A stretch of DNA of 64,000 nt from Chamaelirium japonicum. Taxonomy: Eukaryota > Streptophyta > Magnoliopsida > Liliales > Melanthiaceae. The notes below the pieces were generated by a model. The model ran no database searches, had not been told where the DNA came from, and saw nothing but the letters and a program-made list of their open reading frames with translations. The DNA is taken from assembly GCA_947650365.1 (NCBI GenBank), contig OX393549.1, forward strand, positions 34,555,910 through 34,619,909, given 5' to 3'. Every line of letters begins with the position of its first letter. The stretch's first letter is position 1. Position numbers and translations under genes: made by a program. Shown in pieces: positions 33,800-43,430 of the stretch.

Positions 33800-34780
33800 T
33801 TAGCTACCCTGATAGAACTTGCGCTGATTGGTGGCATTCCATGGCCTTGCTAGTGCATCACCGTCTTGAGTCTTCAGGCGGTAGGCTCCATTCTTTCCCA
33901 TACCATCGATGATGTATGGTCCTTCCCAGGTAGCTCCCAGCTTGCCACTTCCCAGCTCCTTGGTATTGTCGAAGACTTTCCGCATGACCAAGTCCCCTTG
34001 TTTGAATACCCGCCTTCTAACTTTACGGTCATACGCCCTCTTGATGGCCTGGTGATAATTGGCTAGGTGTGCTCTCGCTCTTTCCCTCTTCTCTTCCAGC
34101 AGGTCTAGGCCATCCAGCAGGAGTTCGTCGTTCCGCTCTGGGTCGGCAGCTACGACTGATCGCTGTGTTGGGACCAAGGTTTCAATTGGCAGGACTGCTT
34201 CGGAGCCATAGGTAAGGCTGAACGGGGATTCTCCCGTCGGTCGCTTCGGCGTCGTACGGTAGGCCCATAGAACTCCGGGTAAAGCTTCTTCCCACAAACC
34301 CTTCTTCTGCTCCAGTTTCTTCTTCAATATGTCCAGAATGGCGCGGTTCGTCGACTTTGCTTGCCCGTTGCTCTGAGGGTACCGCGGTGTAGAGAAGAAC
34401 AGTTTGATGTTGTTGCTGGTGCAGAACTTCCTAATTGACTCCGCATCGAATTATCGCCCGTTGTCTGCAACAAAAGCCCGCGACAGTCCGAATCGACAGA
34501 TGATGCTGCTCCATAGGAACTTTCCCACTTGAACTTCCCCGATCTTCAGCAATGGGATTACCTCCACCCACTTGGTGAAGTAGTCAGTGGCGACGAGGAG
34601 GAACTTCCTCCGGTTGGGCGACGTCGGGAAGGGGCCCAAAATATCCAACCCCCACTGTTGGAAGGGCCAAGGGCTGGATATTGGGTGCAACTCTTCTACT
34701 GGTTGATGTATGGAGGGAGCATGCTTTTGACATTGCAAGCACATTTTCACATATCCCCCCGCATCTGCTTCCATGGTGGG
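33800..34780 (-). pseudogene. Gypsy-2 integrase
   Basis: Integrase of a Ty3/gypsy polyprotein, inserting the cDNA into host DNA. The zinc-binding Cys pair is MCLQCQKHAP (about 34740). The core is WGLDILGPFP (first Asp, about 34655), then AFVADNGR (second Asp, about 34460), followed by TAA at about 34453 where related proteins have Gln. The frame continues (WEEALPGVLWAYRTTPKRPT) to a C-terminal domain with KQGDLVMRKV, LGATWEGPYII and a stop at 33800. A TAG at 34778-34780 replaces the Trp expected after GYY. Apart from these nonsense codons the frame is unbroken. Confidence 0.88.
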
Positions 34781-36235
34781 CTAGTAGTAGCCCTGCAGCT
34801 TTATCTTCCGCGCCAGTGCTCTTCCTTCGGAATGGTTGCCGCACCCCCCTTCATGTACCTCCTTCATGATTTCTGCCGCTTGTTCCTTTGTGAGGCACTT
34901 GAGGTACGGTCCGCCAAACGAACGCTTGTACAGCTCGTCGTCGATGAGGGTGTATCTTGGAGCGTGCGCCTTAGTTCTTCGGGCCTCATCGACGTCCTCC
35001 GGTAGTATCCCATCAAGTAGGTACTTCTTCATGTTGCCTATCCAATCCGCTCCGACCGCTATAGTATTGGCCGCCTCAATGGCTTGTGTCCTCCTCGTTA
35101 GGCAACTATCTTCTGCGGGGCCGACTGTTCGAGGGTCAGCTTGCACCTCGATGAAGACCCGCTTCTCTCTGTCTTCTCCGAGTACCGATGCTAGATTAGC
35201 AAGGGCATCCACCTGCTTGTTTTCCGCTCTGGGGAACTGGTGGAAGCTTATGTCTTTGAACTTGGCGATCAACTCCCAGGCTAGCTTCAGGTAAGCTTGC
35301 ATCCTTGCGTCACGGGCTTCGTACCTACCGGTAATCTGATTGATTACCAGTTGGGAGTCGCCGTAGACCTGTAGGCTGGTCACCCCCAGTGCTGTCGCCA
35401 TCTCCAGTCCTGTCAACATCGCCTCGTACTCCGCTTCGTTATTCGTCGTCGAGAAAAGTAGCCGCACTGATTTTTCGAGCTTCGTGTGGTCGGGGGTTAC
35501 TAGGACTACCCCCACACCACTCCCGACTGCGCACGATGAGCCATCCACGAACAATCTCCAGCCTTTTTCTTCGTCTTCCTGTCCTGCTACCGCACCGACT
35601 CCCACGGGTCGACCGGCAGCTACCGACAGGTCTTCTAAAGTCTCTGGCATCGGTGCAGTGTCTTCCGTCGGGAAATCGCTGAGGAAGTCCGCAAGTGCTT
35701 GGCCCTTGACTGCTTTCCGAGGCACGTACCGAGGACCAAACTCTTGCAGCTCTGCATCCCACTTGCTCAGTCGACCTGCCCGAGTAGAGTTATCCAGTAC
35801 TTCCTTCAGGGGGTGCTCGGTGATGACCTCGATGGGGTGAGCGACGAAGTACGGGCGAAGCCTCCTTGACACGTACACTAATGCCAGGGCTACTTGTTCG
35901 ATCCGCACATACCGAGTTTCAGCTGACATCATGATGCGACTGACATAGTAGACATGCCTCTCCGCTCCTTCACATTCGTATATCAGTACATCGCTGATTG
36001 CTGCCTCTGATACCAAAAGATACACCCCCAGCGTTGCACCTGGCTGGGGGGCTGTCAAGATAGGGGGTCGTCCAAGATACGTCGTCAGCTCCTGAAATGC
36101 TTCTTCACAGTGTTGGTCCCAGTCGAAAGGTGCAAGCTTACTCAGCCTCTCGAACAGGGGCTGACACCGGTCTGAGGACTTGGAAATGAAGCGATTGAGG
36201 GCGTTGATCCGTCCGGTCAGCTTCTGGACTTCCTT
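34781..36235 (-). pseudogene. Gypsy-2 RNase H, second RNase H and integrase zinc finger start
   Basis: The RT connection and first RNase H region read YYVSRIMMSAETRYVRIEQV and RLSKWDAELQEFGPRYVPRK. A second RNase H of archaeal type follows: GWRLFVDGSSC (first Asp), NNEAEYEAMLTGLEMA (Glu), LQVYGDSQLVINQI (Asp), FPRAENKQVDALANLAS (last Asp). All four acidic residues are present. The H2C2 finger begins with HEGGCGNHSEGRALARKI. Two RNase H domains in series are characteristic of Tat elements. It is in the same frame as the reverse transcriptase and integrase, separated only by nonsense codons. Confidence 0.88.
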
Positions 36236-37135
36236 TCATGACTTTGGCGACGTCATCTCCTCCAAAGCACGGATCTGCTCCGGGTTGGCTTCGATCCCCC
36301 GTCGGGTGACCAAGTATCCCAAGAATTTTCCCGACGTCACGCCGAAGGCGCACTTGGCCGGGTTCAACTTCATGTTGTACCTTCGCAAGGTTGCGAAGGT
36401 TTCCTCCAGGTCTTGCATATGCGTATCCTCGGCCCAACTCTTCACAAGTAAGTCGTCGACGTAGACCTCTACGTTCCTTCCGATTTGGTCGACGAACATC
36501 TTGTTCACTAGCCTTTGGTACGTCGCCCCTGCGTTCTTCAATCCGAACGGCATCATCTTGTAGCAGTAGAGCCCTCGACCCGTGACGAAGGTCATGTGCT
36601 CCTGGTCCTCCGGATTCATGGGGATCTGGTGATAGCCCGAGTACCCGTCCATGAACGAGAGCCTCTTGTGTCCCGCCATGGAATCCACCAGGGTATCGAT
36701 ACGCGGTAGCGGGTAGCTATCCTTTGGGCATGCCTGGTTGAGATTTGTGAAGTCGATGCAGACCCGAATGGCTCCGGACTTCTTGGGGACGGCGACCACG
36801 TTAGCGATCCACTTTGCGTACCGAGCCTCTCTGATGATGCTTGCTCGTAGCAGCTTCTCTACCTCCATGTTGACAGCTGCTGCTTTTTCCGGTGCTAGCG
36901 ACTGGGGCTTCTGGCGTACAGGTGCAGCTCCTTCTCGAATGTTGAGGTGATGACAGGCTACCTCGGGGTGGATGCCTGGCATATCTTCAACTGACCATGC
37001 GAACACGTCCAGGTTTGCCTTGAGAAATGCCGTCATAGCTTCGGCATGATGCTTCGGCAGCCGCGACCCGAGAAAGGTTATCCTCGGATGACCCGCTTCT
37101 CCTAAGTCCACGGGCAGAATTGGCTCGACGGCAGG
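36236..37135 (-). pseudogene. Gypsy-2 reverse transcriptase
   Basis: The palm and fingers of a Ty3/gypsy reverse transcriptase are largely intact: KWIANVVAVPKKSGAIRVCI, DFTNLNQACPKDSYPLPRID, SFMDGYSGYHQIPM (catalytic Asp), PFGLKNAGATYQRLVNKMF, then the active-site motif EVYVDDLLVKS with both Asp present. A TGA at 36236-36238 stands where related elements have Arg (SPKS-R-KEVQ). Upstream, codons before PAVEPILPVDLGE belong to Cassandra, which interrupts the polyprotein at 37136. Confidence 0.9.
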
Positions 37136-37477
37136 TGTAACATCCGCCCCAAACACACAAGATATTGTCCGCTTTGCCCGTGCCCGCACGTGACTTTCCT
37201 AGGGAGGTCACCCATCCTGGTACTACTCTCGCCCGAGCACGCTTAACTACGGAGTTCTTACGAATTCCATAGCGGCACACGATTTTAAAACGCGTCTTCT
37301 ATGTTTGGGAGGGGAAATTATATAAGTAGCTCAGGATCTCCTTCTCTCCAGGCGATGTGGGGCTAACTCATGACCTTGTACACCTCATCTCACCTCACCT
37401 CATCTCATCCATCTTGGCATTCCCACCTCAGGAGTCTTGGCTTTTGGCTATTGGCCTATTGGATCTTGGTCGTCACA
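37136..37477 (-). repeat. Cassandra 3' LTR
   Basis: On the minus strand it starts TGTGACGACCAAGATCC and ends GCGGATGTTACA. It differs from its partner by six transitions and one 1-bp indel, about 1.8 percent. Confidence 0.95.
37181..37280 (-). repeat. 5S rRNA-like segment in Cassandra 3' LTR
   Basis: The same three 5S control elements as in the 5' LTR, with one base difference inside the conserved block (near 37200). Confidence 0.85.
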
Positions 37478-37556
37478 ATCCACCCCCCTTAGGGCTACAC
37501 GTCCTCGTGTAGGGTTAGACCCCCCATCCCGAGGAGAACCAGCTCTGATACCATTT

Positions 37557-37897
37557 TGTAACATCCGCCCCAAACACACAAGATATTGTCCGCTTTGCCC
37601 GTGCCCGCACGTGACTTTCCCAGGGAGGTCACCCATCCTGGTACTACTCTCGCCCGAGCACGCTTAACTACGGAGTTCTTACGAATTCCATAGCGGCACA
37701 CGGTTTTAAAACGCGTCTTCTATGTTTGGGAGGGGAAATTATATAAGTAGCTCAGGATCTCCTTCTCTCCAAGCGATGTGGGGCTACTCATGACCTTGTA
37801 CACCTCACCTCACCTCACCTCATCTCATCCATCTTGGCATTCCCGCCTCAGGAGTCTTGGCTCTTGGCTATTGGCCTATTGGATCTTGGTCGTCACA
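37557..37897 (-). repeat. Cassandra 5' LTR
   Basis: Adjacent on its inner side to the tRNA-Met primer site. All six substitutions relative to the 3' LTR are transitions. Confidence 0.95.
37601..37700 (-). promoter_or_regulatory. 5S rRNA-like internal promoter in Cassandra 5' LTR
   Basis: The minus strand contains AACTCCGTAGTTAAGCGTGC, GGGCGAGAGTAGTACCAGGA and TGGGTGACCTCCC. These match the A box, intermediate element and C box of plant 5S rRNA, with few changes. In Cassandra this region is thought to recruit RNA polymerase III. The rest of 5S diverges, so this is not a 5S gene. Confidence 0.85.
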
Positions 37898-37949
37898 GCA
37901 GGCGACTCCTCCCACTCCGTGTTCGGGCTCTTCGAGTCGTCCGGTTCTT

Positions 37950-38310
37950 TAGATTCAACCGGTCGGTCAGTCTTCTAAGGGTGCGTCATCCTGCTCAGCT
38001 CTTTACCTTCAGCTGGTAGGTCAGTCTCCATCGGGTCGCTCGGACCAGTTAGCTCTTTAAGTTCAGCTAATTGACGGGCCTTCTTCAAGCTCCTCGATGC
38101 ATTTAGTTCTTTACGTTCAACTGAATGGTCGGTCTTCTGTAGGTCCCCCCGACACTGTCAGCTCTTCACGTTCAGCTGATATGTCGGTCTTCAGCAAGTA
38201 CCCCGACACTGTCAGCTCTTTACGTTCAGCTGACAGGTCGGTCTTCAGCAGGTCCCCTGACACTGTCAATTCTTTAAGTTCAATTGACAGGTCGGTCTTC
38301 TCAGATGCTT
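37950..38310 (-). repeat. 54-bp (18-residue) repeats in the Gypsy-2 PR-RT linker
   Basis: On the minus strand, units encode 18 residues of the form KTDLSAERKELTVSGYLL. Three are clear and further degenerate ones continue to about 37950. A run of six C at about 38142-38147 (plus strand), where sister units have four, shifts the frame and ends the gag-protease frame at 38117. The other frame continues the repeats towards the reverse transcriptase. Confidence 0.85.
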
Positions 38311-40117
38311 GGCCTCCTCGCACTCCTGCGCTTGATAGGGCATGGTGCTGGAGCGTTGGTGCCTCTTGACTCTGCTTCGCAGTCCAGAGGTTGAGGATGC
38401 CCAACTCAGTGCCGCCTTCACCTGGTTCTCCTCCCTCGATTTGGCATGTCGTCTTCAGATGGATGGCACTGAGCTCGCACTTGGCTGCCGAGGACTGGTC
38501 ACCTCGAATGCTCATCACGCCCTTGTCGGTCCAAAACTTCACTACCTGGTGGGCTGACGAGGGGACCGCGTCCAAGTGGTGGAGCCACGGCCTTCCGAGG
38601 ATGATGTTGTACGTCGAGTGAGCTTCGATCACAATGAATCGGGTAAGATTAGTGAGATGCCCTGTTGTGATCGGGAGGGTGATCTCACCAACCACCCTTG
38701 CAGCCTCCCCCGTGAAGCCCGTTATCGTCGACGATGACTCGGTCATCTGTCCGCGATCTAGCTGTATGGCGTCGAAGGCGCTGAGGAAGAGCACATCTAT
38801 CGAACTTCCGGCGTCGACCAGAATTCTCTTCACTAGGCAATTGGATATCTGGAGCCGTATGACCAGGGGATGGTTGTGAGGCCTCTCTATTCCGACCAGA
38901 TCAACCGCCGAAAACTGTACTGCAGCTTCCACTCTTGGCTCGGGACGGATGACAGGGTCGAGTACCACATGGTGGACTTGCCTTGCTTGTTCAATACGTC
39001 GCACCTGTCGGTCGACGGCACTTGATGATGGTACCGGGCCATGGTACCCGTAGACTGCATCTACCTCTCGGAGCTGGCGCCTTTCTGGTGGAGGACCCGG
39101 TAAGCGCTGTGCCGTCGCTCCTCGCTGGACTTCCCCTACAGCCTTAGTCTCCTTACGTTGAGGGAGGTCAATGAAGCAGCCAATATGGCCGGCCTCAATG
39201 AGATCCTCGATGTGATGTTTAAGCGCCCGACACTGCAGGGTAGTGTGGCCTTGGCCCTGGTGGTACTCGCAGTACCTTGACGCATCTCTGGCTCCCCTCT
39301 CTCCGGGTTCAAGCGGTTGCGCCCACTTGAAGTATGGTTTGCCCTTGATAGCTTCCAGAATCTGGTCTATGGGGGCGTTCAGTACTGTGAACTCTCTGTT
39401 CCACTGCGGCCTCGCTGGCCTGTCTTGCCTTTGCCGCTTCGCCTCGTGCCGTGTCGCATCCCCCTGCTGCTTGTTGACGTTCTTAATGGCAGCTGGCTTG
39501 GCGTAGCCCTGGTGCGTGGCCCTGGTTTCCACCGCCTTCCTCTTGCGGTCCGCATCTTCGATCTTGATGTACTTCTCAACGCGCCGCGACAGCTCATCGA
39601 TTGTCTCCGGGGTTCGCTTGATGAGCGACGTGTTGACGAGCTGGGCAGGCTGAATGGCGTTCTTGAAGGCCGCGATCACCATGCGATCCTGCCCGTCTGC
39701 GTCCGCCAAGCTCAGGTACTCGGACCTGAACCTATGGTAGAATTGTCGGAGCGTCTCCTTCTGGGTCATACTCATCCCGAAGAGTGACTCCAGAGTCTTC
39801 AGCTCCCGGCGATTGCATCGGTACTGGTCGATGAACCACGTGCTCAGCTCCGAGAAGGAGGAGATGGACGAGGGCCTGAGCTTGTGGAACCATTCGAAGG
39901 GCGTTCCCGACAAGCTGTTGGCGAAGGTCCGGCAGAGGATATGATCATCCTCATGTGGGACCAGAGCATCCCGGAAAGCCAGTACATGCTCCACCGGGTC
40001 TTTCGATCCGTCAAACTTGGGAAGGCGTGGAGGATTCCATCCTCGAGGGAATGGCTCCCGGAGTAGCTTCTCAACAAGCGGCGATCGTGCGGCTCCTCGG
40101 ATGGCGACTTCCTCCAA
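38117..40117 (-). pseudogene. Gypsy-2 gag core, zinc knuckle and protease
   Basis: A 666-residue minus-strand frame. Residues 25-195 are the Gag capsid (PPRLPKFDGSKDPVEHVLAF, then FRSEYLSLADADGQDRMVIA). A variant zinc knuckle CEYHQGQGHTTLQC lies at 283-296; the second metal ligand is His rather than Cys. A retropepsin-like protease is at about 420-540 with active site LVDAGSS (433-439) and the flap-distal IILGRPWL (505-512). The 18-residue repeats end the frame. The core domains are intact; the upstream Gag is in another frame and the frame is lost at a homopolymer. Confidence 0.9.
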
Positions 40118-40451
40118 CCGGTCGGGAGCTCGGACCCCTGGTCGGTCTCGCTGGATCTCCTCTCGCTCCCCGAGTCGCTCCGACGCATATACCCGAATGC
40201 GTTAATGTACGCTCCTCCGATCAGCAGTGTGAGCCAGCTGCCGACTAGCCGGCGTCATCCGAGTATGATGGCTATCACTCGGTTGATGATGGTGTTCTCC
40301 GTCTCGCTTCGGGCGATGCGCTTGTGCCGAGTCTGTCTTGGAGTGATGCTTGGAGGCAGGCGGCTGTCGCGGGTGCGCCCCGAGCCGGGACCAGACATCC
40401 GAGCGTGCCGACGCCGCTCGAGCGTGCTTGTTTCTTTCTGCAGGCTCCGGG

Positions 40452-40928
40452 CTACTCGAGTCTCGCCCGTCGGGATTGGACCTCCACCGAGCGATTAACC
40501 CTGACCTCCACCTGAGGCACTAGTTGCGGCTGTATTTGCACTAGTGGGGCAGCTTGAGTGGGGAGGCTCTGTCCCGCTTGGGCCAACATGCCCTGATTGA
40601 GTAGACCACCCGTCGGCGCGGCCCGCACGAAGTCACGCAACTCCTCGTAGTTGCGTTGCATCGTTTGGAGTTGGGTGGTGAGAGCTTGCTGGGTTATCAT
40701 CATTGTGGCCAGAAAAGCTTCCGACAGACCCCCTGTTAGTGAAGCCAGGGTTGCTACCGGAGCTTGACTGGAGTCCCCGACCCCCAGTATGGGATTCACC
40801 AGCGGGACTGCGCGCTCCGCGTCCGCTGATGGTTGAGCAAGACGCCCGACGTCATTAGCATCTCCGAGTGGTGCGGCTTCGGACAGGAGCTGCGACGTCG
40901 AGCGGGTACGATACGGTCCACCGGCCAT
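40452..40928 (-). pseudogene. Gypsy-2 gag N-terminal part
   Basis: A minus-strand frame starting MAGGPYRTRSTSQLLSEAAP, 128 bp inside the 5' LTR. It is Ala/Gln-rich with a short amphipathic segment MITQQALTTQLQTMQRNYEE. It leads towards the capsid frame at 40117, but a frameshift (about 40120-40450) separates them. Position and composition fit the N-terminus of a Tat Gag; no catalytic role is expected. Confidence 0.7.
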
Positions 40929-41035
40929 CGTTCTTTCAATCGTGTGGTCGTGGACTGCTGGTTGCAGGTAGCCTCAGACTGGTCGACACCCACGGGTCAA
41001 CAGTCGAAAGCTGTAGTAGGAAGTCTCGAAGACTA

Positions 41036-41056
41036 TCCCACAGACGGCGCCAAGAT
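41036..41056 (-). other. Gypsy-2 primer-binding site
   Basis: The minus strand reads ATCTTGGCGCCGTCTGTGGG directly after the 5' LTR, almost identical to the site of Gypsy-1. Confidence 0.85.
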
Positions 41057-42338
41057 TGTGGGGGGTTCTGAATCGAACCGGGCGGTTCGGGTGGCGAGCA
41101 CAATCCAACAAGCCCAAATAAAGACAGACCGGGAATTACGTGGAAAACCCCTTCTCAACGACGAAGGGGAAAAAACCACGGGTGGGGCGAGAATGCACTA
41201 AGACTATTCTTTCGGTTACAATCTCTCACCTTAACCCCAATTACATACCCTGAGGACCGGTCTCCCAAACTACCGACCTCTGCAATTTCACTCAGACTAC
41301 CGACCGCTGCAGACAGCGTCTGTCTGCAGGTCACTGCAAACAGTGTCTGGCTACCGACCGACCGACCTCCGTAGACAGCCTCTGGGTGCTGACCGACCGA
41401 CCTTCACAGACAGCCTCTGGGTGCAGACCGACCGACCTCTGCAGACAGCCTCTGGGTGCAGACCGACCGATCTCCGCAGCTCCGCAAATTCCGGGACGAA
41501 ACGTGCAGCGTCTCCTCCAGAATTCTTCATCTTCTTGCTGAAGGGGTAGGTCCCCTTTTATAGTGGTGGGGTGACGGTTACGACGCTCCGTAAAATTCGA
41601 GGGGGTGACGTGTCCCCGCAATGAGCTCAACCGTCGCGGTGACGTGGCGCGCGGTTGACACCTGGTCACTCTGGGTCGGAAATCGCGGGGCGTTGTCAGC
41701 ACTGCGTGGCCTCCGACATTTTCCGCTTTTTGCAGAGGGGGGGGGGGGGGGGGTGCTGCCTCTCCCTTTGATTACATGCCGACCGAAGAGCCTAGGGGGG
41801 GGGGGTGCTGCCTCCCCCTTTGGTTACATGCCGACCAAGCCTCAAAAAGGGGGGGGGGGGGGGGGGGGGGGGGGCTGCTGCCTCCTCCTTTGGTTACATG
41901 CCGACCGAGCCTCAAAGGGGGGGGGCTGCTGCCTCCCCCTTTGGTTACATGCCGACCCAGGAGAGAGAGGGGGGGGGGGGGGGGGGGGGCTGTTGTCCCC
42001 CCTCCTTTGGTGACCGACCGACCCAGGAGAGAGAGAGGGGGGGGGGGGGTGTACTGCCTCCCCCTTTGGCTACATGCCGACCCAGGAGAGAGAAAGGGGG
42101 GGGGGGGGGGTGTGTGCTGCCTCCCCCTTTGGCTACATGCCGACCCAGGAGACAGGGGGGGGGGGGGGGGGTGTGCTGCCTCCCCTTTGGCTACATGCCG
42201 ACCCAGGAGAGAGAGGGGGGGGGCTGTTGTCACCCCCCTCCTTTGGTGACCGGCCGACCCAGGAGAGAGAGGGGGGGGGGGGGGGGGGGGCTGTTGTCCC
42301 CCTCTTCTGATGACATGCCGACCGGGCGGGTACACACA
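41057..42338 (-). repeat. Gypsy-2 5' LTR
   Basis: The partner of 28817-30102. It carries the same 35-40-bp and G-tract repeat arrays (G-tract part 41737-42300); differences are concentrated in G-run lengths. The internal G runs reach about 25 bases (41848-41873). Confidence 0.93.
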
Positions 42339-42343
42339 AGTCC

Positions 42344-43163
42344 TAAAGCACTTTAATATGGATAAATCACATCCACTTAATACACTCATGGTTGTTCGAT
42401 CCCTTGATGTAAAAAAGGACCCATACCGTCCTAAGGAGAAAAATAAGAAAATTCTAGATCCAGAAATACCATATCTAAGTGCTATTGGTGCACTGTTATA
42501 TCTAGCACAATGCATAAGATCAGACATTACCTTTTCAGTCAATCTTTTAACAAGATATAGCTCTGCATCAACTCGAAGACATTGGAATGATATCAAACAT
42601 ATTATGAGATATCTTAAAGGTACAAGTGATATGAGTTTATTTTTTACTATATCAAACAAATCGCACCTAGTAGGTTATGCAGATGCAGGCTATCTCTCTG
42701 ATCCTCATAAAGGATGTTCACAGACAGGTTATGTCTTTATAAGTAGTAATGTAGCCATCTCATGGCGTTTCACTAAGCAGACACTGGTAGCCACTTCCTC
42801 AAATCATTCAGAAATATTAGCACTTCATGAAGCAAGCTGAGAAAGTGTATTGTTGAGATCGTTGATCAGTCACATTCGAGACATCTGTTAGCTCCCCCTA
42901 CTACAAATGAACCCACGACGATATATGAAGATAATGTCGCTTGCATCGCACAACTTTAGGAAGGGATCATCAAAGGAGATCGAACCAAGCACAGTTCACC
43001 AAAATTCTTCTTCACGCATAAACTCCAAGAGCAAAAGAAGATCGAAGTAAAGCAAATAAGATCCAGTGACAACCTTATAGATTTGTTCACCAAAGCATTA
43101 CCAAAGTCAACATTCCAAAAATTGGTGCACGAGATTGGACTTCAGAGACTTTATCAAAATTGA
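42344..43163 (+). pseudogene. Copia-2 RT thumb and RNase H
   Basis: After the second AGTCC the copia-2 frame resumes: KHFNMDKSHPLNTLMVVRSL, SAIGALLYLAQCIRSDITFS and HIMRYLKGTSDMSLFF. RNase H follows with VGYADAGYLSDPHKGCSQTG and LVATSSNHSEILALHEAS. A TGA at 42838 interrupts it, then similarity continues (TTIYEDNVACIAQL, a further TAG, GDRTKHSSPKFFFTHKLQEQ, DLFTKALPKSTFQKLVHEIG) to a final TGA at 43161. The order matches the C-terminus of a plant copia polyprotein. Confidence 0.9.
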
Positions 43164-43420
43164 TTAAAATAATGCAATTGAGGGGGGAGTTTCTCTTTAT
43201 AAACGATGCAATCAGGGGGAGGATAGTTCTAGGTTCGACATCCTGAAGTATGTCAACATCTTAAAGTATGTTAGCATCCCAAAGTATGCTAAAGCGCGAT
43301 GTACTCTTTTTTCTTTGGTTATGTTTTGTCCTAGAGGATTTTCCTACAAAAAGGTTTTAATGAGGCAACATGATGCACGTTCACCATTATTTTTGAAGAA
43401 CATTATAATTGGTGGACATT

Positions 43421-43430
43421 CAAGGAGGAG
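43421..43430 (+). other. Copia-2 polypurine tract
   Basis: CAAGGAGGAG directly before TGTTATAAG, the usual primer for plus-strand synthesis next to a copia 3' LTR. Confidence 0.75.

Larger units (their letters stand above)
37136..37897 (-). mobile_element. Cassandra TRIM retrotransposon, complete, TSD GCAGG
   Basis: A 762-bp terminal-repeat retrotransposon in miniature. Two LTRs (342 and 341 bp) surround a 79-bp interior. On the minus strand the interior begins with the primer site TGGTATCAGAGC (initiator tRNA-Met) and ends with a polypurine tract AAGGGGGGTGGAT. Both LTRs carry 5S rRNA-like sequence, the defining trait of Cassandra. The 5-bp TSD is GCAGG (37131-37135, 37898-37902). It encodes no protein and is mobilised by other elements. 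It lies in the same orientation as its host Gypsy-2, between protease and reverse transcriptase. Confidence 0.95.
28817..42338 (-). mobile_element. Gypsy-2: full-length Tat-type Ty3/gypsy element
   Basis: A 13.5-kb element in reverse orientation with LTRs of 1286 and 1282 bp and TSD AGTCC. On the minus strand the order is 5' LTR, primer site, gag, zinc knuckle, protease, reverse transcriptase, RNase H, a second (archaeal-type) RNase H, integrase. A region with a plus-strand gene and the 3' LTR follow. The dual RNase H and the antisense gene between pol and the 3' LTR are marks of the Tat lineage. Frameshifts, nonsense codons and a Cassandra insertion disable it. Confidence 0.93.

Noticed and set aside
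37181..37700. Two 5S rRNA genes
   Set aside because: Only the internal control region is conserved; the segments are inside the paired LTRs of a Cassandra with TSD, primer site and polypurine tract.
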